Part shown: in pieces, positions 16,524 to 22,492 of the stretch
How the letters are laid out: each line of letters starts with the position of its first letter
How positions within the stretch are numbered: position 1 is the first letter of the stretch
Origin: a virus
Strand: one strand, 5' to 3'
DNA length: 22,919 nucleotides
Virus record (IMG/VR): IMGVR_UViG_3300034110_000948
Location: 1-22,919 of that record
Position numbers and translations under genes: made by a program
The notes under the pieces: generated by a model
What the model saw: the letters and a program-made list of their open reading frames with translations, nothing else
Databases searched by the model: none
Told to the model about the DNA's origin: nothing

Positions 16524-17252
16524 TTAACTTCTTAAGGGTAAAACTAACTCTAAAGACTGGTTGTGGAGCTCTTCCAGTTCATTTGTCCATAATTTTTCGT
16601 CAATGAAACGCTTTTTCAATATCCCGTAAACTTCCGCATTATGGATAATAGTTGCAACAAAAGCCGCATATGGTCGATCTGATTGAGCTGCTTTCAAGAC
16701 AGCTTTAAATCTATTTCTCTTCCATCCATCAAGTTTCTCTAGATCTGAAAATTCCCTGTTCATCTGTACTAGAGAATTTTTTGCAGCCCCTGCAACTCTA
16801 CACCGCTTAACAAATAAATCTTCTTCATTAAGATCCAGAAGAGTTTCAGTATTTTCACCAATTTCAGTTATGCCAAAAATACTAAAGTGATCAAAACAGA
16901 ATTCTTTGCGTGGATCAGTTTCATAGGGATTTATGATCGGCCTTATTGAAATATCATCATCGTTTTTAGTTCCATTACATCTTTTACATGAAGGTAAAAG
17001 ATTATCCCATTCTACTACCAAATCTGGATACAGAGATTTTGGATGAAAGTGCTCAACTTCCATATAGGTACTAGGATCTGTTAAATCTGTTTCACAGTAA
17101 GCACATTTATGAGATGAGCTTTCCGAAAGAGGGTCCTTGATCTGTTTTTTATTCCAGACAGATTTTTCAGTAGCTACATACTCTTTAGTTAGTTGCTCTA
17201 CCTTATCTTCTGTTAAATATTCGGGCTTTTCGCCTCTTTGTAGCTTGATCAT
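16524..17252 (-). CDS. ptuB: Septu-type HNH endonuclease PtuB
   Basis: A 242-residue HNH nuclease. The core has CAYC (50-53), then MEVEHFHPKS (E67, H68, H70), WDNLLPSCKRCNGTKND (N84, C89, C92). This is the zinc-HNH layout of the TIGR02646-type nucleases paired with AAA ATPases in Septu and in retron Ec78. The C-terminal half is helical. The start is 3 bases after the PtuA stop, with GGAGAG inside the end of ptuA, so the two are coupled. Septu acts against phage, with PtuB as nuclease effector in complex with PtuA. No reverse transcriptase is present, so it is not a retron form. All visible catalytic positions are intact. Confidence 0.82.
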   Translation of the reverse strand: MIKLQRGEKPEYLTEDKVEQLTKEYVATEKSVWNKKQIKDPLSESSSHKCAYCETDLTDPSTYMEVEHFHPKSLYPDLVVEWDNLLPSCKRCNGTKNDDDISIRPIINPYETDPRKEFCFDHFSIFGITEIGENTETLLDLNEEDLFVKRCRVAGAAKNSLVQMNREFSDLEKLDGWKRNRFKAVLKAAQSDRPYAAFVATIIHNAEVYGILKKRFIDEKLWTNELEELHNQSLELVLPLRS

Positions 17253-17255
17253 GGA

Positions 17256-18416
17256 TTACTCTCCAAGACTATCAAGCTGCATTTGATAAATTGCTTTTAA
17301 TTCGCTGTGTGGATGAAGCATTCTCTTAAGCTTGTCAAAGGCTCCCCTTGCTCTTAGTTGATCTTGCTGTTTGAAAGCGTCCATGAACTCATTACGGATA
17401 GCTTCATATTCATTTGTGCGGAGATCTGTCATCCCCATCACATCTTTTAAAACCTCTTCAATGGTCCATCCCTGATAACCGTACTCAGAGGTAGGCAACT
17501 CACGACGAATAACTTCGCCATCTTTCCGCTCTAACGCGATTACTTCGCCCTGACGAGCTGTTTGAACTACATGAGGACTATGAGTTGTAATGAAGAATTG
17601 GGCTTTCGGGAATACTTCTTTTAATGCACCACAGACCCGCCCTTGCCATTCAGGATGAAGGTGTAACTCAATTTCATCAATAAGAATAATGCCTTCATAG
17701 TCTTCAGCTGCAATTTTATCCTTGAATCGAAGATCAAGTTCCTTAATGATTCCAAGTAAGATAAACAATGTAGATTTGAAGCCCGATGAAAGAAGCTCAA
17801 AATGTATCTCACCTCCATTGCTAGTTGGAGATTTTACATAGACTTCGAAGTCCGTTGCCACACTAGAAAAGCTATATTCAGGATTGAGAATACTAAAACA
17901 TTTAGTTGCTAAATCAGCATTTTGTTTCTGTGTTTTAGTCAAATTATCTTTCGCAAATCCTTTTCTAATTACTAACCAGTTTTTTAAATCCTCATTAGTT
18001 ACACCAGCAGTATTGTTTCTTGCAGCTTCTAAGGCATCTTTATCAACACTAATATTGCGTTCCTTTTTATATTTAAATACCCTATTGACTTGCAAATATA
18101 ATAATCTATCTACGATCCCATCACTCAGCTGATCAATGTAGCGTTCAATTGGTCCATATTGCTCAATCGCACGATTAATACGTTCAAAGTTCTGAAAATT
18201 TGTCTCAATAGCAATATGACCATTGTCAGCTCCCTTTCTCAGCGAAATAGAATTCCTATTTATTGCTGAAAACATATAGGCTATTGAATCTAGAATATTT
18301 GTCTTACCCACCCCATTTTCACCACAAATAATATTCATCTGTGGATTAATATCTTCTAATTTTAGATAGGGAATTCCACCTACATCTTTTAATTCCAATG
18401 ATGTAACTTTCATTGT
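17256..18416 (-). CDS. ptuA: Septu-type ATPase PtuA
   Basis: A 386-residue ABC-type ATPase of the AAA_21/SMC-like class. It has Walker A GENGVGKT (31-38), an ABC signature LLSSGFKS (about 207-214), Walker B IILIDEIEL (about 242-250) with HLHP following, and the switch TTHSP (about 276-280). It forms an operon with the HNH nuclease, the defining Septu pair. The start at 18416 (MKVTSLELKDVGG) is chosen because family proteins begin so and a candidate promoter lies just upstream. A longer in-frame start at 18494 would add 26 residues of low-complexity type. Both starts lack a strong ribosome site. It is separated from the antirepressor operon by a terminator. Confidence 0.83.
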   Translation of the reverse strand, partial: TMKVTSLELKDVGGIPYLKLEDINPQMNIICGENGVGKTNILDSIAYMFSAINRNSISLRKGADNGHIAIETNFQNFERINRAIEQYGPIERYIDQLSDGIVDRLLYLQVNRVFKYKKERNISVDKDALEAARNNTAGVTNEDLKNWLVIRKGFAKDNLTKTQKQNADLATKCFSILNPEYSFSSVATDFEVYVKSPTSNGGEIHFELLSSGFKSTLFILLGIIKELDLRFKDKIAAEDYEGIILIDEIELHLHPEWQGRVCGALKEVFPKAQFFITTHSPHVVQTARQGEVIALERKDGEVIRRELPTSEYGYQGWTIEEVLKDVMGMTDLRTNEYEAIRNEFMDAFKQQDQLRARGAFDKLKRMLHPHSELKAIYQMQLDSLGE

Positions 18417-18444
18417 TTCTAAGCCATTGTTGTTAGATGGATTC

Positions 18445-18472
18445 ATCATACATTCAATAGAAATTTTTCCAA
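18445..18472 (-). promoter_or_regulatory. Candidate promoter for the Septu genes
   Basis: Minus-strand TTGGAA (18467-18472), 16-base spacer, TATGAT (18445-18450). Transcription from here would start just before the 18416 ATG and exclude the upstream start. With a terminator immediately upstream, this would give the defence pair independent expression in the lysogen. Sequence match only. Confidence 0.45.
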
Positions 18473-18507
18473 GATTACTTTTTTGAGGCTTCATGAATTT
18501 TTTCCAA

Positions 18508-18533
18508 TAAAAAACCCACTCAAATGAGTGGGT
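18508..18533 (-). terminator. Intrinsic terminator after the antirepressor operon
   Basis: Minus-strand stem ACCCACTCA / TGAGTGGGT (loop TT), followed by six T and ATTGG. It ends the four-gene operon before the Septu genes. Confidence 0.82.
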
Positions 18534-18551
18534 CTGTAGGTGTTTTTTAAT

Positions 18552-18878
18552 TTACTTAATCACTAAGACTATCGCCACAATGACTAAAATAGCTGTTAGT
18601 AGATAGCAATTAGTTCGCCACATTAGAATGGTTTTAGTACCTCGCTTTATTAAAGCATCGTACTCCCGCATTTTATCCATTGCGCGAGCCATCGCTGCAT
18701 CACCTCTTTGCAGGAGAGTGATCATTTCCAGTTTCTCCTGCTCCAAGATTCGTCTTTCCTTGGCATGCAGGAGAATCATTTCATGATCTGCCAGAATTCG
18801 ATATTTAATATCCTCCAGCAACTCATCACGGCTCATGCTTAGAATATCTTCGCTTAACTCAAAATCTAGATCATTCAT
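18552..18878 (-). CDS. Coiled-coil protein with C-terminal membrane anchor (108 aa)
   Basis: A 108-residue protein. The first ~85 residues are acidic-to-mixed helix with coiled-coil character (LLHAKERRILEQEKLEMI). Residues about 88-107 are one strongly hydrophobic segment (TAILVIVAIVLVIK), giving a tail-anchored layout. The ATG overlaps the antirepressor stop as ATGA, so it is the last gene of the coupled operon. Possible roles are superinfection exclusion or a membrane partner. No family is recognised. Confidence 0.7.
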   Translation of the reverse strand: MNDLDFELSEDILSMSRDELLEDIKYRILADHEMILLHAKERRILEQEKLEMITLLQRGDAAMARAMDKMREYDALIKRGTKTILMWRTNCYLLTAILVIVAIVLVIK

Positions 18879-19657
18879 GCTGTGCCGCCTTGATCTTTAG
18901 CTAACTTTGCCAGACCTTTAGGCGTAATGCGTACCTGCTCAGTAATTTTGGTTGTACCATCACCTCGCGTCACCTCAGTTATCTTATGTTCCAGATAACC
19001 AGCTTGTACTTTATCCTGATAACCCAACCAATGAGAGTTACCTGCTCGCTTGTAAATCCATTTACCGGATGAAAGCTTGGCAATTAGATCTTTCGGGCGC
19101 ATTTGCAGGGCTTTAGCTGCATCAGTTAGACATAGACTTCCATCGGCTTTGGCAATTCGATCATAGGCTTCTACTGAAGGCTTCATTTCCTGAACTTCTT
19201 CCTCTAAACCCACAATCCTTTCGGAGTAACCTAGAAGCAAATCTCTCAAAACGCGCGGATCAGCTAAAGACTTCATTGGGTCAAAGTTCTGGATAAGCTC
19301 TTTGGTTTTGAAATAACCTTTGATTAATTGCTTCTGAACTTTCCAAGCTAGGTCATCAGTAAATGACTTAACTAGCATCAAGTAACCTGATTCAGTTAAA
19401 AGCTTTACATCACCATGACTTTTATCCGAGATAGAGCATATTTTGTGCGTCCGAATTTCGGACGAGCTAACCTCGAAATAATCTTCACCATCAACAAAAT
19501 GCTCCTTATTATCGTTGAAACGTTTTCGAGCTGTGCCTTCTGGACGACCATGAACTTCATCAACCATTGCGAAAGTTACAACACGCTGACCTTGGTACTC
19601 AACAATATCTAAAACTTTGTCAGCAACAGTCACGCTGTTATTTAATTTTGCATTCAT
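18875..19657 (-). CDS. ant: Phage antirepressor (ORF6N + KilAC)
   Basis: A 260-residue antirepressor. The N-terminal ~75 residues form an ORF6N-type domain (EYQGQRVVTFAMVDEVHGRP, then FNDNKEHFVDGEDYFEV). A helical linker follows, then the C-terminal KilAC/ANT domain from about 155: PSVEAYDRIAKADGSLCLTD, KALQMRPKDLIAKLSSGKWI, and ITPKGLAKLAKDQGG. Proteins of this type free phage from repression by binding the main repressor or a relative. It is the third gene of an ATGA-coupled operon headed by a small RHH protein. That order mirrors arc-ant of P22. Confidence 0.9.
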   Translation of the reverse strand: MNAKLNNSVTVADKVLDIVEYQGQRVVTFAMVDEVHGRPEGTARKRFNDNKEHFVDGEDYFEVSSSEIRTHKICSISDKSHGDVKLLTESGYLMLVKSFTDDLAWKVQKQLIKGYFKTKELIQNFDPMKSLADPRVLRDLLLGYSERIVGLEEEVQEMKPSVEAYDRIAKADGSLCLTDAAKALQMRPKDLIAKLSSGKWIYKRAGNSHWLGYQDKVQAGYLEHKITEVTRGDGTTKITEQVRITPKGLAKLAKDQGGTA

Positions 19658-20025
19658 GCTACTGACTCCTTTAAAACCAACTTCGCTGCTTTCGGTGAGT
19701 GTTGCTTAAAATACTCAACCTCTTCATTGCATGCAGTTGCCCAGTCATCCAACTTGTCCCAGGTTATAGATGCCAGTGTGTAAGCCGTAGTGTGCTTTTC
19801 AGACTTTTCCATAATTAAGCGAACTAGTGTTTCTAGCGCGCTAAAGCCTTCTTCCGCATTGTTAATAAAATCAACAAAGCGCTCTAATTGGTGTTCACTG
19901 ATCTGAACTTGATTCGCTTCAGTGATATGAGTTATATTTGACATAGTTACATTTCCTATTGTGACCACACTAAAGCTCCGGATCCGGCAAGATTGAGGGG
20001 CTTTTTTGTTGTCTGTTGATTTCAT
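19654..20025 (-). CDS. Antirepressor-operon protein of unknown function (123 aa)
   Basis: A 123-residue protein, mostly helical and acidic after residue 28 (SNITHITEANQVQISEHQLE; later EEVEYFKQHSPKAAKLVL). The start at 20025 overlaps the upstream RHH stop as ATGA, the same coupling seen at every other junction in this operon. A second start at 19944 has its own AGGAAATGTAACT and would give 96 residues; both products may be made. The N-terminal 27 residues are basic. A perfect CCGGATCCGG palindrome lies in the overlap part of the gene. No family is recognised. Confidence 0.65.
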   Translation of the reverse strand: MKSTDNKKAPQSCRIRSFSVVTIGNVTMSNITHITEANQVQISEHQLERFVDFINNAEEGFSALETLVRLIMEKSEKHTTAYTLASITWDKLDDWATACNEEVEYFKQHSPKAAKLVLKESVA

Positions 20026-20177
20026 GCTTTCGCACTCTTGCGTTTTTCTACTAGCAACTTAGCTGCCTCATTCATCAGATAAACCATTGATCTTTTATCT
20101 TCTTTTGCAATTGCTTTGAGTTCCTTGTGTAAGTCGCTATCAAGACGACCTTTAAAGTAAACAAACTCTTCTTTCAT
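20022..20177 (-). CDS. Small ribbon-helix-helix regulator (Arc-like, 51 aa)
   Basis: A 51-residue protein read as MKEEFVYFKGRLDSDLHKEL with a second helix KEDKRSMVYLMNEAAKLLVE. This is the ribbon-helix-helix plan of Arc/CopG proteins: a short basic or aromatic strand, then two helices. A strong ribosome site AAGGAGGAAGTA precedes the ATG. It heads the antirepressor operon and sits under the strong minus promoter next to three operator palindromes, so self-repression and control of ant, as Arc does in P22, is the natural inference. Confidence 0.78.
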   Translation of the reverse strand: MKEEFVYFKGRLDSDLHKELKAIAKEDKRSMVYLMNEAAKLLVEKRKSAKA

Positions 20178-20192
20178 TACTTCCTCCTTAGT

Positions 20193-20257
20193 CCCCAATC
20201 TGGGGTGTTAAATCATAGTACCCATTCTGGGGCTATTGGTCAAGCCCCAAAATGGGG
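20193..20257. promoter_or_regulatory. Three operator palindromes CCCCA-N3-TGGGG
   Basis: Perfect or near-perfect palindromes at 20193-20205 (CCCCAATCTGGGG), 20220-20232 (one mismatch, ACCCATTCTGGGG) and 20245-20257 (CCCCAAAATGGGG). Their centres are 27 and 25 bases apart. The second lies in the spacer of the minus promoter and the third in the spacer of the plus promoter; the first lies just downstream of the minus start. They are the likely sites of one or both RHH proteins encoded on either side. Confidence 0.85.
20215..20243 (-). promoter_or_regulatory. Promoter of the antirepressor operon
   Basis: Minus-strand TTGACC (20238-20243), 17-base spacer, TACTAT (20215-20220), close to the sigma-70 consensus. 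The spacer contains the middle operator, so bound RHH protein would block RNA polymerase. Confidence 0.75.
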
Positions 20258-20264
20258 TTATTAT
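20236..20264 (+). promoter_or_regulatory. Divergent promoter of the plus-strand RHH gene
   Basis: TTGGTC (20236-20241), 17-base spacer, TATTAT (20259-20264). Its -35 box overlaps that of the minus promoter, so the two compete for polymerase. The spacer contains the third operator. The leader would be about 18 bases with no clear ribosome site. Confidence 0.65.
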
Positions 20265-20288
20265 TAATTTTATTTTGGCGAATATTTC

Positions 20289-20759
20289 ATGAGTGAAGAT
20301 CAAAGCAATATCGTTACCCTTAAAGTTCGTGTAACACCTGAATTTCGTGAAAAAATTGTTGAAACAGCTAAAACAAATAATCGCTCCATGAATCAAGAAA
20401 TTGTAGCTCGATTAGAGGAATCTTTTGATAACAAGGATATAGGGCAAGAATTTTTTCAAAAAAACCTACATCTTTTCCTTTCTGCTTACTGTGCTGGTCT
20501 TGAAAGTAATTACGATGATGCGATATCTCAATTGGAAGAATCTCTTTCACAAACAAAAAATCCCGAGATGATTCAATTTCTTGAGCATCGACTTCAAGTA
20601 AATAAAATATTAAAAACAGAAATGCACAGACTGATGAAAAATAATTCGGAAAAGTTCAGTGCTGAATTATCTAAAGAGGTTTCTCAGAAACACCTTACCC
20701 ATCCACATCTAGCCAAAGATAAGCCACTCACTCCAATCAAGGACGAAGATATCGGGTAA
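20289..20759 (+). CDS. Arc/Mnt-type ribbon-helix-helix repressor (156 aa)
   Basis: The only plus-strand gene. The first ~50 residues are a classical Arc-family domain: VTLKVRVTPEFREKIVETAK then NNRSMNQEIVARLEESF. The remaining ~105 residues are helical, probably for oligomerisation as in Mnt, ending in a basic to acidic tail. It is longer than Mnt (83 residues). It faces the small RHH and antirepressor operon across shared operators, as mnt faces arc-ant in P22, so maintenance of lysogeny by repressing ant is the likely role. Its transcript would continue into the structured RNA up to the terminator at 21097-21119. Confidence 0.85.
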   Translation: MSEDQSNIVTLKVRVTPEFREKIVETAKTNNRSMNQEIVARLEESFDNKDIGQEFFQKNLHLFLSAYCAGLESNYDDAISQLEESLSQTKNPEMIQFLEHRLQVNKILKTEMHRLMKNNSEKFSAELSKEVSQKHLTHPHLAKDKPLTPIKDEDIG

Positions 20760-20770
20760 TACCTGAAGAG

Positions 20771-20970
20771 GTTTCCGAGACCCTCAATCTGAGCGTCTCG
20801 AAAGCTGCACCGATAACATCGGTTCAGTTTAAGACTGACTGACTTTCAGGTAGTCAGTCCAAAATTCGGGCTTTTGAGCTATCCCGAAGTGGATATCTCA
20901 AAAGCATCACCGATAAGATCGGGTATGTTTGTAACTGACCCTCTCTGAGATGGTTAGTCCAAATGCTTAA
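20771..20970 (+). repeat. Two 100-bp tandem repeats
   Basis: The blocks 20771-20870 and 20871-20970 align with exact 100-base offset at CACCGATAA-ATCGG, at AACTGAC-type stems and at TTAGTCCAAA/GTCAGTCCAAA. Identity is partial, highest in the short-hairpin core. Confidence 0.7.
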
Positions 20971-21072
20971 AAATATCTTATCGCTTCGTAAATTCCCGAA
21001 ACGATAAAACCTTTTCTCCTTAAATTAAGGAAAAGCTAATGAGGATTTTTCTTGCTATTGGGAATTTTCCCA
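20771..21072 (+). ncRNA. Structured RNA with tandem three-hairpin units
   Basis: This 350-base stretch (20760-21110) has no good reading frame and instead holds a chain of hairpins. Unit A: long hairpin 20771-20805, short hairpin 20809-20823 (ACCGAT/ATCGGT), hairpin 20833-20859 (GACTGACT/AGTCAGTC). Unit B, 100 bases on: 20870-20905 (14 pairs), 20910-20922, 20934-20958. Then a third, more different set: 20978-21007, 21011-21035 and 21059-21072. Stems keep pairing while the sequence changes (T840-A852 becomes C940-G952; G837-C855 becomes a G-U). It lies between a repressor gene and a bidirectional terminator. Strand is inferred from the upstream gene. Confidence 0.6.
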
Positions 21073-21090
21073 AACCCAAACACTGACCTC

Positions 21091-21119
21091 AAAAAAGCAC
21101 CCTAAGGTGCTTTTCTTTT
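21091..21119. terminator. Bidirectional terminator
   Basis: Stem GCACC / GGTGC with loop CTAA (21097-21110), flanked by six A on the left and TTTTCTTTT on the right. It ends the plus-strand RHH/RNA transcript and the minus-strand small membrane gene. Confidence 0.85.
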
Positions 21120-21134
21120 AATAAAGGCTGAATT

Positions 21135-21233
21135 CTAGAAAGCCCAATTACCACCTTGCCCCATCTCATAAACGATGAGAATTAAGATTAGCACCATTAG
21201 AATGACAACAACGATTTCGGCTTTGGTCAGCAT
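21135..21233 (-). CDS. Single-span membrane peptide (32 aa)
   Basis: Encodes MLTKAEIVVVILMVLILILI then VYEMGQGGNWAF: an N-terminal Lys/Glu segment, one strongly hydrophobic span and a short Gly/Trp tail. The start at 21233 has GGAG nine bases upstream. An in-frame ATG at 21254 would add MKSGAPK with no ribosome site. The gene lies between the nucleotidyltransferase terminator and the bidirectional terminator, in an AT-rich leader, so it has its own short unit. A toxin-like, holin-like or modulator peptide are all possible; none can be shown. Confidence 0.6.
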   Translation of the reverse strand: MLTKAEIVVVILMVLILILIVYEMGQGGNWAF

Positions 21234-21340
21234 TTTCGGAGCTCCACTTTTCATTATTCATATGATAAGCAAAGCAAACAATTAATAACAATAATATTAC
21301 AAAAAAATTATTGGATGTTACAAAGTTAAAGACAATAAAG

Positions 21341-21359
21341 AAAAACCTCCCGGAGGAGG
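21341..21359 (-). terminator. Intrinsic terminator after the nucleotidyltransferase gene
   Basis: Minus-strand stem CCTCC / GGAGG with loop TCCG, followed by TTTTTCTTTATTG. Confidence 0.78.
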
Positions 21360-21365
21360 CTTGGT

Positions 21366-22091
21366 TTACTTTATATAAAATTCTTTTTTCTGCCTAATAT
21401 AGGCAGCAAATTTGGTATTGACCTCAAAAACAATCTGATTGGCGCGCATTGACTCTATTTTCAACTCATCACATGCTATTGTTAGGTATTTCTGAGGATC
21501 ATCTTGGATTTTACTACAAGCAATCTCAAGCCCCCTAAATACCTCTTTGAAACTATAATGATTGTCTGCAGCGTGCCAAGTTTCATCTGATATTTCACCC
21601 CAATTTTCAAACATTGTTAGCAGATCAAATATATCTTTATAAGGCCTGTCATTATATCGATCTGCATTTGCTAGAATTTTTGTTAAGTAACATGATTGAT
21701 GATCGATAGAGGGAACTTCAAATTGATTTATCTCGTCTTTTTTGATCTCATAATTAGCAAAAGATACAAATTCCAACTTAATAGGCACGCCTTCCATTTG
21801 AATAAAGCAGCGCGTGCCATCTCGATCAAGTCGAATTTCTCGAAGATACTCAAATTCACTTTTTACAATATTACCCAAGCTATTGGGAGTTACTACTGCC
21901 CGAACTGCTCGGTAAGACTCTTTATCCGGGCAAAGAAAATCGATGTCTATAGATTCACGGTATTCGTCTAATTCAAGAGCAATCCTAGTACCTCCACCAA
22001 ATAATATTCGATGTTCATCTAAGTATTCAGAATTAAAATTCCTTAAGGCTTTTTGAATTAATTTATGATGAGGACGGGTAAATTCAAGCAT
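21366..22091 (-). CDS. AbiEii/AbiGii-family nucleotidyltransferase
   Basis: A 241-residue nucleotidyltransferase-fold protein. The signature GGGTRIALELDEYRESIDID (residues 32-51) has the Gly-Gly and the two Asp (49, 51) needed for metal and nucleotide binding. A later K-I-L-A...DRPYKDIFDLL segment also fits the family. AbiEii proteins act as toxins in abortive-infection and toxin-antitoxin systems, transferring nucleotides to RNA targets such as tRNA in known members. Here the usual larger AbiEi antitoxin is absent; a 68-residue gene lies 5 bases upstream instead. It ends in a terminator. Confidence 0.85.
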   Translation of the reverse strand: MLEFTRPHHKLIQKALRNFNSEYLDEHRILFGGGTRIALELDEYRESIDIDFLCPDKESYRAVRAVVTPNSLGNIVKSEFEYLREIRLDRDGTRCFIQMEGVPIKLEFVSFANYEIKKDEINQFEVPSIDHQSCYLTKILANADRYNDRPYKDIFDLLTMFENWGEISDETWHAADNHYSFKEVFRGLEIACSKIQDDPQKYLTIACDELKIESMRANQIVFEVNTKFAAYIRQKKEFYIK

Positions 22092-22096
22092 GAAAA

Positions 22097-22303
22097 TTAT
22101 GCTGCCAAAAATAATCCATGACCAATGATCTGAGTCAATCTATCGATCAGATTTCTTTCTTTGCCAGTTAGTTGTTGAGCATCAATATATTTCCATCTTT
22201 TTTCATAAAGATGAAAAGCTCTTTCAGCAGGAATTTGCTCAGCTGCAGTATCCCATAAAATATAATCTAAAGCAGGATACTCTTTTCTTGCAATTAGATT
22301 CAT
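22097..22303 (-). CDS. Small partner of the AbiEii nucleotidyltransferase (68 aa)
   Basis: A 68-residue protein: NLIARKEYPALDYILWDTAA, then FHLYEKRWKYIDAQQLTGKE, ending GHGLFLAA. The LWD...LYEKRWKYID pattern resembles short proteins often found before AbiEii-type nucleotidyltransferases, so an antitoxin or partner role is inferred. It has AGGTATAGCAT upstream of the ATG and a 5-base gap to the enzyme gene. The 189 bases upstream (22304-22492) are AT-rich and non-coding, with no clear promoter on the minus strand. Confidence 0.68.
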   Translation of the reverse strand: MNLIARKEYPALDYILWDTAAEQIPAERAFHLYEKRWKYIDAQQLTGKERNLIDRLTQIIGHGLFLAA

Positions 22304-22492
22304 ATGCTATACCTATATGATATGACTGGGTGCCTAAATATTAACACCTAGATTAATAATATATTGACATAGTATTTGATAGTGACATCACCGTCAATAA
22401 CGAATTATCATCGTTTCGTCAGCTCTTGTGACGTTTTGTTCTCTTGCATCGGCGTTAAGCATTATAAGTGGTGAGATTGAGCAAAAACCAAC

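Noticed and set aside
19978-19987. Perfect palindrome CCGGATCCGG
   Set aside because: It is inside the coding part of the 123-aa gene and is unlike the operators nearby; chance or a restriction-type site is the simpler view.
20760-21110. CRISPR array or type III toxin-antitoxin RNA repeats
   Set aside because: Units are 100 bases and diverged with no spacers, and no ToxN-like or Cas gene is nearby.
16524-21110. Retron with Septu effector (the Ec78 type also pairs a Ptu ATPase and HNH nuclease with a structured RNA)
   Set aside because: No reverse transcriptase gene is visible anywhere in the window, and the RNA lies about 2.3 kb away behind an unrelated operon.
22364-22386. TTGACA on the plus strand as a promoter
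   Set aside because: No acceptable -10 box follows at 16-18 bases and no plus-strand gene lies downstream.
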